Positions 1 to 4,250 of a stretch of 7,109 bases of DNA are shown one piece after another. The notes beneath the pieces were generated by a model, which made no database searches, was not told the origin of the DNA, and saw nothing but the letters and a program-made list of their open reading frames with translations. Positions within the stretch are counted from its first letter, which is position 1, and every line of letters begins with the position of its first letter. A program made the translations under genes and the position numbers. This stretch comes from Candidatus Cloacimonadota bacterium (GTDB lineage: Bacteria > Cloacimonadota > Cloacimonadia > Cloacimonadales > TCS61): contig JAOZPK010000077.1 of assembly GCA_029932755.1 (NCBI GenBank), positions 1 to 7,109 of the forward strand, written 5' to 3'.

Positions 1-10
1 GTCTCTGTGG

Positions 11-66
11 CTACTTCTTCATAGCACTGAGTAATCTTTCCGGGATAAGCTACCTTATCTATTATA
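11..66 (-). pseudogene. Degenerate 3'-end copy of a Mo-hydroxylase large-subunit gene
   Basis: Read on the minus strand, bases 49 to 11 encode LIPERLLSAMKK followed by a TAG stop. The neighbouring Mo subunit 2 gene ends in LIPERLLKALEK and TAG at 169 to 131, so nine of twelve residues and the stop match. The ten bases after each stop also match (8 of 10), and over 49 bases (1-49 against 121-169) I count 37 identities. Most differences are synonymous or conservative, which suggests descent from a related coding sequence, not a recent copy. Further upstream the frame holds stops (TAG, TAA). Similarity seems to continue in another frame (SIIDK against IFIDE), which needs a 2-base indel, and it is lost by about base 66. 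The rest of the gene is absent. I infer a leftover tail of a lost paralogue or of a duplication. The left boundary is the window edge. Confidence 0.5.
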
Positions 67-82
67 GAACTGATGCTTTTCA

Positions 83-131
83 TTTTTTCCCTTTTTTCCC
101 TTTTTTCTTTGTGTCTTTGAGTCTTTGTGAC
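83..131. repeat. Two short tandem repeats: TTTTTTCCC and TTTGNGNC
   Basis: On the plus strand, TTTTTTCCC occurs at 83-91 and 92-100, followed by a partial third unit at 101-107. Directly after it come three octamers, TTTGTGTC (108-115), TTTGAGTC (116-123) and TTTGTGAC (124-131). The last unit runs into the stop codon of Mo subunit 2. The sequence at 1-9 (GTCTCTGTG) is of the same type as the octamers. Low-complexity runs of the form CTTTGTGTCTTTGTG are, from my recollection, common between genes in several environmental bacterial lineages. Their role is unknown to me, and nothing here forms a convincing intrinsic terminator. Confidence 0.7.
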
Positions 132-2272
132 TATTTTTCCAAAGCTTTAAGTAGTCTTTCCGGTATCAGCGGGTATTCATCAATAAAAATTCCAGTAGCA
201 TTATGAAATGCATTTCTCACAGAAGGAGCTGGGAAGTCCATTGGTATTTCACCTAATCCTTTAGCTATTTCGCTGTTAGTATGGATGAATTCAATATCCA
301 TTTCAGGAAGATCTAAAGTTGTTGGAAGTGCATAATCTGTAAAACCATGCATTCTACCAAATCCTGGTTTATAGAAGAATTCACTTGTTCCATAAGCTAA
401 TCCCTGCAATATTCCACCTTCAGCTTGTCCCATTGCGATCTTGTAATTTACAACTTTTCCAACATCCAACACATTCCAGCTTTTCTTCAATTCTATCCTA
501 TATGTTTCTGCATGGAACAATATCTCAGTCGCACAAGCTGCCCATGAGTAATCTTTGTAGGCAATCCCCACATTTGTATCTTCATCAAAAATAACAGATG
601 CGTCAGGAACAAAATTTTTGCGAAATTCCTGAGGAAATTCTTCTTTATGTGTATTTACATAATCTTCCAGATTTTCAAAGCCAAGTTCATCCTTTATCTG
701 GAAGGCAAATTTTCTTAATAGATTTCCAATAATATAAATTGTCCGGGAAGCTACTGTAGGTCCGCTATCGGGTGTTTTACTTGTATTTGGGAGCTGTACC
801 CAACATTTTTTTCGGGGATGCCCGATAGCTTCGAAGAACATTTGAGCTAAAGTTGTATGTGCACCTTGTCCCATATCGGTATTTGCTACGAATATTTTGA
901 CTATTGCATCCTTATCAATGGTTACTTTCACTTCTGAATCAAGTACTTTTTCACCATTTCCTGTGTAACCACCACCGTGATAACCAATCGAAATTCCAAT
1001 GCCTTTTTTATCTTTATGTGTTTCATTCCATTTAGCAAACTCTTTTACTTTTTTATGATAATCCGAATTTTGAATAACCCGTTCCAGGCAGTCAGAGAGA
1101 TTTTCTTCCACAACTTTTTGAGTAGTGGGGAATTCATCACCTATCCTGAAGAGATTGATCTTTCTGAATTCGTAAGGATCAACATTCAGTTCAGCTGCAA
1201 TTCTATCTACATGAGCTTCCATTGCTGCAAATGCCTGTGGAGCACCAAAACCTCTAAAAGCTCCATTAGAAGGTGTATTGCTTCTGAACATACGACCGCG
1301 GATAAAGGTATCAGGAACAGAATATCCACTTATTGAATGCAGTACACCGCGAGCCAGAACAACAGGTGATAAAGTTTGATACGCTCCTGCATCAATTCTG
1401 TAATCTATTCTGCAGCGTTTTATTTTTTTCGTTGTTGGATCAGTCCATGTTTCCAATTCCACTCTTGAAGGATGACGTTTAGTAGTTATCTGAATATCGT
1501 CAGTTCGCTCTAAAATCATTTTTACAGGTTTCCTGCTTTTATAAGAGAGCAAAGAACAGATACCGGCAAATAGACTTGGGAAATCTTCTTTTCCACCAAA
1601 TGCTCCGCCAATACCTTGTGGAGACTCAACAATTACTTCATCCACTGCATTTCCCATCATTGCTTCCACACCATGTTTAACAAAAAACGGACATTGAGCA
1701 GTTATCCGGACGAACATGTTATTTGCTTTACTATCATAAACAGAAATTACACCTTGAGGTTCTAAGTAAGCCTGTTCCTGATGCGGTGTGTAATAAACAT
1801 TGTGATTGTATAACCAATTTGCATCCGGTTCTTTATCAGTAGTATGATCTATTGTTGTCTCTTTTCCAAAATGATTTTCTTCGTTATCTAAGCACTCTTT
1901 CATTCCTGTAATGGCAGGAAGTTCTTCATATTCTATTTCTGTTTCTTTAATAAATTTGAGGAGTACTTTTCGGTCTGGATGCGCAATGCCCATGATTACC
2001 TGACCGTAGTGCATGACCTCTTTATCTGCCATAAAAGGCTGATCACAAACAGGTTCAGGAACAATATTATGTCCTGGAATATCTTTGGGAGAAACCATTG
2101 TAAATTCAGAAAGGTTATAGTTCTTTGGGAAATTTATTTTCTTGATGTAACCATGATGGCAGGTGGAATAAAGCAATTGTCCGTGTAAAATATCATCATA
2201 AGTATAATCATCAATAAATTTCCAAGATCCATCTAATTTTGGTCTGGCATCAAATTTTGTAACACATTTCAT
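131..2272 (-). CDS. Xanthine dehydrogenase-family molybdopterin-binding subunit (Mo subunit 2)
   Basis: This is the catalytic subunit of a molybdenum hydroxylase, which adds oxygen from water to a carbon of an N-heterocycle or aldehyde and passes electrons to Fe-S and FAD subunits. Numbering is for the 717-residue product from the upstream ATG at 2284. An a/b-hammerhead domain occupies roughly residues 10-125. Molybdopterin-binding motifs follow: QEQAYLEPQG (169-178), GGAFGGKE (226-233), AFRGFG (342-347), NTDMGQG (468-474), GQAEGGILQG (619-628) and KGLGEIP (675-681). By comparison with bovine xanthine oxidase, E233 matches Glu802, R344 matches Arg880 and E679 matches the base Glu1261. That combination is typical of purine hydroxylases, so xanthine or hypoxanthine is the best substrate guess. 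I prefer the start at 2272 because GGAG lies 6 bases upstream of that ATG, while the ATG at 2284 has no Shine-Dalgarno. The gene sits just behind a RelE toxin gene and has no Fe-S or FAD gene directly beside it. At 713 or 717 residues it is shorter than Mo subunit 1, but it keeps all these motifs and looks complete. Confidence 0.93.
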   Translation of the reverse strand: MKCVTKFDARPKLDGSWKFIDDYTYDDILHGQLLYSTCHHGYIKKINFPKNYNLSEFTMVSPKDIPGHNIVPEPVCDQPFMADKEVMHYGQVIMGIAHPDRKVLLKFIKETEIEYEELPAITGMKECLDNEENHFGKETTIDHTTDKEPDANWLYNHNVYYTPHQEQAYLEPQGVISVYDSKANNMFVRITAQCPFFVKHGVEAMMGNAVDEVIVESPQGIGGAFGGKEDFPSLFAGICSLLSYKSRKPVKMILERTDDIQITTKRHPSRVELETWTDPTTKKIKRCRIDYRIDAGAYQTLSPVVLARGVLHSISGYSVPDTFIRGRMFRSNTPSNGAFRGFGAPQAFAAMEAHVDRIAAELNVDPYEFRKINLFRIGDEFPTTQKVVEENLSDCLERVIQNSDYHKKVKEFAKWNETHKDKKGIGISIGYHGGGYTGNGEKVLDSEVKVTIDKDAIVKIFVANTDMGQGAHTTLAQMFFEAIGHPRKKCWVQLPNTSKTPDSGPTVASRTIYIIGNLLRKFAFQIKDELGFENLEDYVNTHKEEFPQEFRKNFVPDASVIFDEDTNVGIAYKDYSWAACATEILFHAETYRIELKKSWNVLDVGKVVNYKIAMGQAEGGILQGLAYGTSEFFYKPGFGRMHGFTDYALPTTLDLPEMDIEFIHTNSEIAKGLGEIPMDFPAPSVRNAFHNATGIFIDEYPLIPERLLKALEK

Positions 2273-2278
2273 AAGCTT

Positions 2279-2282
2279 CTCC
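2279..2282 (-). promoter_or_regulatory. Ribosome binding site that decides the Mo subunit 2 start
   Basis: On the minus strand the sequence reads ATGGAGAAGCTTATGAAA. GGAG lies 6 bases before the second ATG (2272-2270), a good spacing. Nothing purine-rich of this kind precedes the first ATG (2284-2282), whose upstream sequence is ATTAATCCTCTTAT. The first ATG overlaps the proposed ribosome binding site, so it is probably not the start. Four extra N-terminal residues (MEKL) are at stake. Confidence 0.6.
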
Positions 2283-2299
2283 ATATAAGAGGATTAATG

Positions 2300-2557
2300 T
2301 TATTTATACACATCTTTTCTGTGCGAAATCTTAAGTACATATATTATTAATTCATTATTGATAATTTTATATAAAATTCTATAATTTCGGTAACGAATTC
2401 TAAATTTATTTTGATGAGATAGTTTTTTTACTTTTTTTGGAAAAGGATTATCTAATAAGGAATTGATCAGTTTTAGAATTTCTGAGACATGATTGTTAGG
2501 GATTTTTCGGAGATCTTTTTTGACAGATTTTGCAAATTTCAGTTTATATTTTGCCAT
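2300..2557 (-). CDS. RelE/ParE-superfamily toxin of a type II toxin-antitoxin pair
   Basis: This 85-residue basic protein has the RelE fold pattern: an N-terminal strand (YKLKFAKSVKKDLRKIP), two helices, and a C-terminal sheet ending RIRYRNYRILYKI to SHRKDVYK. Set against E. coli RelE, R60 matches catalytic Arg61, R80 matches Arg81 and Y84 matches Tyr87, while R53 and R55 take the place of Lys52 and Lys54. RelE enzymes cleave mRNA in the ribosomal A site. The retained residues suggest an active ribosome-dependent mRNase, though this is unproven. The start overlaps the antitoxin gene by 14 bases, and the only ribosome site is a weak AAAGG at 2565-2561, 3 bases from the ATG. Translation is therefore probably coupled to the antitoxin. 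The Mo subunit 2 gene begins 15 to 27 bases downstream, with no terminator between them. Confidence 0.9.
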   Translation of the reverse strand: MAKYKLKFAKSVKKDLRKIPNNHVSEILKLINSLLDNPFPKKVKKLSHQNKFRIRYRNYRILYKIINNELIIYVLKISHRKDVYK

Positions 2558-2777
2558 GAGCCTTTAAATCTGCAATTAGTTCTTCGTATGAAATTGTTGG
2601 TTCATTTTCTCTTTCTTTGATAGCTTGCAGATCATCTGCATCTTCAGCCAGTTCAAGCCTAATTGCCTCATCAACAATATCAGAAATAGATCTGTTTGTA
2701 TCCAAAGCCTTAAGCTTGAGAATTCGATGAATTTCAGGATCGAAATAAACCGTTGCTCTCTTTGTGTATGTTGCCAT
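2544..2777 (-). CDS. Ribbon-helix-helix (CopG/RelB-like) antitoxin
   Basis: This 77-residue protein has the pattern of a ribbon-helix-helix DNA-binding antitoxin. A basic beta strand (KRATVYF, residues 6-12) would enter the DNA major groove as a dimer. Two helices follow, at about residues 14-26 and 30-44. An acidic tail (residues 45-77, ending YEELIADLKAHGKI) should wrap and neutralise the toxin. It is the first gene of a two-gene operon with the RelE-family toxin and overlaps it by 14 bases. A strong AGGAGG at 2788-2783 lies 5 bases from the ATG and fixes the start. The gap upstream holds palindromes that fit autorepression by the antitoxin and the toxin complex, as is usual for type II systems. 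The exact antitoxin subfamily cannot be named from sequence reading alone. Confidence 0.9.
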   Translation of the reverse strand: MATYTKRATVYFDPEIHRILKLKALDTNRSISDIVDEAIRLELAEDADDLQAIKERENEPTISYEELIADLKAHGKI

Positions 2778-2782
2778 ATTAA

Positions 2783-2788
2783 CCTCCT
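2783..2788 (-). promoter_or_regulatory. Strong Shine-Dalgarno of the antitoxin gene
   Basis: A perfect AGGAGG on the minus strand lies 5 bases before the antitoxin ATG at 2777. It contrasts with the weak AAAGG in front of the toxin. The difference would favour surplus antitoxin synthesis, which type II modules need. Confidence 0.8.
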
Positions 2789-2803
2789 GTTTATTCCAAA
2801 AGG

Positions 2804-2833
2804 ATAATTAACGCTATAGCGTTATAACGTCAA
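2804..2833 (-). promoter_or_regulatory. Toxin-antitoxin promoter with overlapping palindromic operators
   Basis: The perfect 16-base palindrome TAACGCTATAGCGTTA spans 2809-2824. It overlaps a second perfect 10-base palindrome, CGTTATAACG, at 2820-2829. Together they give three copies of the half-site TAACG/CGTTA (2809-2813, 2820-2824, 2825-2829). On the minus strand a good -35 box, TTGACG (2833-2828), is followed after 18 bases by a weaker -10 candidate, AATTAT (2809-2804). The palindromes fill the spacer, so a bound repressor would block RNA polymerase. Given the ribbon-helix-helix antitoxin directly downstream, I infer that this is its autoregulatory operator. The palindromes are read directly from the sequence. 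The -10 assignment is tentative. Confidence 0.72.
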
Positions 2834-2835
2834 GA

Positions 2836-4077
2836 TTAAATTTGAATTTCATCCAGTTTCTTGATCGGTTTAGGAATATCAATAATTCCCTGAACCGAAT
2901 TTAAATCTTTTAATCCGCTACCTGTAAGCAAAATTACATTCTTTGAATTTTCGTCAATTAATCCTTTTTCTGCATACTTAAGAATTCCTGCAAAGGCTGT
3001 TGCTGCCGCCGGTTCAGAGAAAATCCCTGTATTTTCGCTCAACACTTTTGAAGCAGTTATTATCTCTTCATCACTAACAATTATCGATTCACCATTGTAT
3101 TGTTCCATAAATTTCTTGGTCATCCAATAATTTCTTGGAATATCAACTGCGATAGAATCTGCAATTGTTGTACTTGGTTTGATAACAAATTTATCATTCA
3201 CTAGATTATGAATAATGTTATCACTTTTTTCAGATTGAACAGCAACAATTGTCGGAAATTTTTTAATAAGACCCAATTTTAGCAGATCTTCAAATCCTTT
3301 GAATACACCAGAAATTATACAGCCGTCTCCAACCGGAACAAAAACCCTATCAGGGATTTTCTGTCTCATTTGCTGGAATATCTCGAATGAAACAATTTTC
3401 TTTCCCTCAATTGTAAATGGATTATATGCTGTGTTGCGATTATACCAACCAAACTTTTTTGTTGCTTCAATACTCAAGTCAAAAGCATCATCATAAGTTC
3501 CGTCAACCGGAATAAGCTGAGCTCCATACATTAATATTTGTGTAAGTTTGGCTTTGGGTGCAGAAGCAGGAGCGAAGATGATTGCTTTCTGCTTTTGTGA
3601 AGCACATATTCCTGCCAGAGATGATCCTGCATTTCCGGTTGAAGCAGCAACAATTGTTTCAATCCCTTGTTCTTTTGCAAAAGCACAAACCAGATCAGAA
3701 GCACGATCTTTAAAAGAGAAGGTGGGATTTTGTGAGTCATCTTTTAAGAAGATTTTAAAGTTTCCGGCTAAGTTGTTAAATCCATTAGAGGTTAACTCAT
3801 AAAGCGGTGTTTTCCCAACTTTAAGCCAGGATAGGCTACGTTCGGAATTAATTGGCAATAATTCTCGATATTCTTTTGCCTTTAGTTTATCGAAAAGTTT
3901 ATGCCATTTGGCCAAATTCTTGATCTTTCCATAATGATATAAAGTTTTCAAAATCCCTTTTGGTGGGACATCTGGTGTGTTTTCCTTTTCACAAACAGGG
4001 CAGAGGTACGTTACTTCATCCTGCTCATATTTTGCACCGCAGGTTGTGCATTCAAAATAATATTTATTTTCTTTCAT
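2836..4077 (-). CDS. thrC: Threonine synthase or threonine synthase-like PLP enzyme
   Basis: This is a fold-type II PLP enzyme of 413 residues. Threonine synthase converts O-phosphohomoserine and water to threonine and phosphate in the cytoplasm. A zinc ribbon with C10, C13, C26 and C29 opens the protein, as in archaeal and plant-type threonine synthases. The PLP Schiff-base lysine is K123 in SFKDR (121-125). Phosphate- and cofactor-binding loops are STGNAG (146-151) and PVGDG (248-252). TIADSI (304-309), SEPAAA (354-359) and TGSGLKD (385-391) are typical of the family, and the length is normal. AGGA about 6 bases upstream of the ATG supports the start. There are no homoserine pathway genes next to it; it sits between molybdenum hydroxylase genes and a toxin-antitoxin pair. 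A related activity, such as another beta-replacing or eliminating lyase, is therefore possible, but the residues seen favour threonine synthase. Confidence 0.83.
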   Translation of the reverse strand: MKENKYYFECTTCGAKYEQDEVTYLCPVCEKENTPDVPPKGILKTLYHYGKIKNLAKWHKLFDKLKAKEYRELLPINSERSLSWLKVGKTPLYELTSNGFNNLAGNFKIFLKDDSQNPTFSFKDRASDLVCAFAKEQGIETIVAASTGNAGSSLAGICASQKQKAIIFAPASAPKAKLTQILMYGAQLIPVDGTYDDAFDLSIEATKKFGWYNRNTAYNPFTIEGKKIVSFEIFQQMRQKIPDRVFVPVGDGCIISGVFKGFEDLLKLGLIKKFPTIVAVQSEKSDNIIHNLVNDKFVIKPSTTIADSIAVDIPRNYWMTKKFMEQYNGESIIVSDEEIITASKVLSENTGIFSEPAAATAFAGILKYAEKGLIDENSKNVILLTGSGLKDLNSVQGIIDIPKPIKKLDEIQI

Positions 4078-4119
4078 GTTTTTCCTATTATTACTTAATT
4101 ATTTAATACTAAATTTAAC

Positions 4120-4242
4120 GTCTTTCTGAGGAATCTTATAGCTTTACCCTCGAAGAATCTTATGAATTTCTTTTTGCTTTACTTCCATTTATTAGAAACG
4201 AGATTCTTCCTAAGAACAACGTGCAAGAAACGTCAGAAAGAC
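4120..4242. repeat. Inverted pair of ~41-base repeat units in the Mo subunit 1 / thrC gap
   Basis: The 173-base gap between Mo subunit 1 and the threonine synthase-like gene holds two related units facing each other. The left unit (4120-4160) starts GTCTTTCTGA and ends GAAGAATCT. The right unit (4242-4201, read on the minus strand) starts and ends with exactly the same 10 and 9 bases, and only the middle 22-23 bases differ. The AATCTTAT motif also occurs twice on the left side (4132-4139 and 4156-4163). In RNA the ends could pair as GTCTTTCTGA with TCAGAAAGAC and GAAGAATCT with AGATTCTTC. The ends resemble the GTCATTCTGAG...CGAAGAATCT intergenic repeats I recall from many bacterial genomes. 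A small mobile or RNA-processing element is possible. No T-run marks it as a terminator. Confidence 0.65.
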
Positions 4243-4250
4243 AACATCTT

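Noticed and set aside
1..83. Open frame on the minus strand from an ATG at 83 running off the left edge (MKSISSIIDKVAYPGKITQC...), behind GGGAAAAAA
   Set aside because: The same bases in another frame match the tail and stop of Mo subunit 2, and the peptide resembles no family I know. The frame is too short to support as a gene, although sequence left of the window could change this.
977..1336. Plus-strand open frame of 119 codons inside the Mo subunit 2 gene
   Set aside because: It lies wholly antisense to a strongly supported gene, and its product is low-complexity and rich in Phe, Ile and Ser with no recognisable domain. It is a shadow frame.
131..2284. Mo subunit 2 as a truncated or disrupted gene, because it is shorter than Mo subunit 1 and follows a toxin-antitoxin module
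   Set aside because: The hammerhead domain, all molybdopterin motifs and the C-terminal GLGE loop are present in one frame, and a ribosome binding site precedes the ATG at 2272, so it appears intact.
3531..3740. Second minus-strand frame of 69 codons within thrC
   Set aside because: It overlaps the PLP-binding core of the threonine synthase-like gene in another frame, and its Leu/Lys-rich product is typical of a shifted reading.
4144..4188. 14-codon minus-strand frame (MEVKQKEIHKILRG) in the gap between Mo subunit 1 and thrC
   Set aside because: There is no Shine-Dalgarno, and the frame overlaps the repeat unit, whose sequence explains its composition. Too short to support as a gene or leader peptide.
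4078..4250. Intrinsic terminator or riboswitch before thrC
   Set aside because: The inverted ends are far apart, the inner loop is about 40 bases, and no T-run follows on the transcribed strand. I see no conserved riboswitch core.
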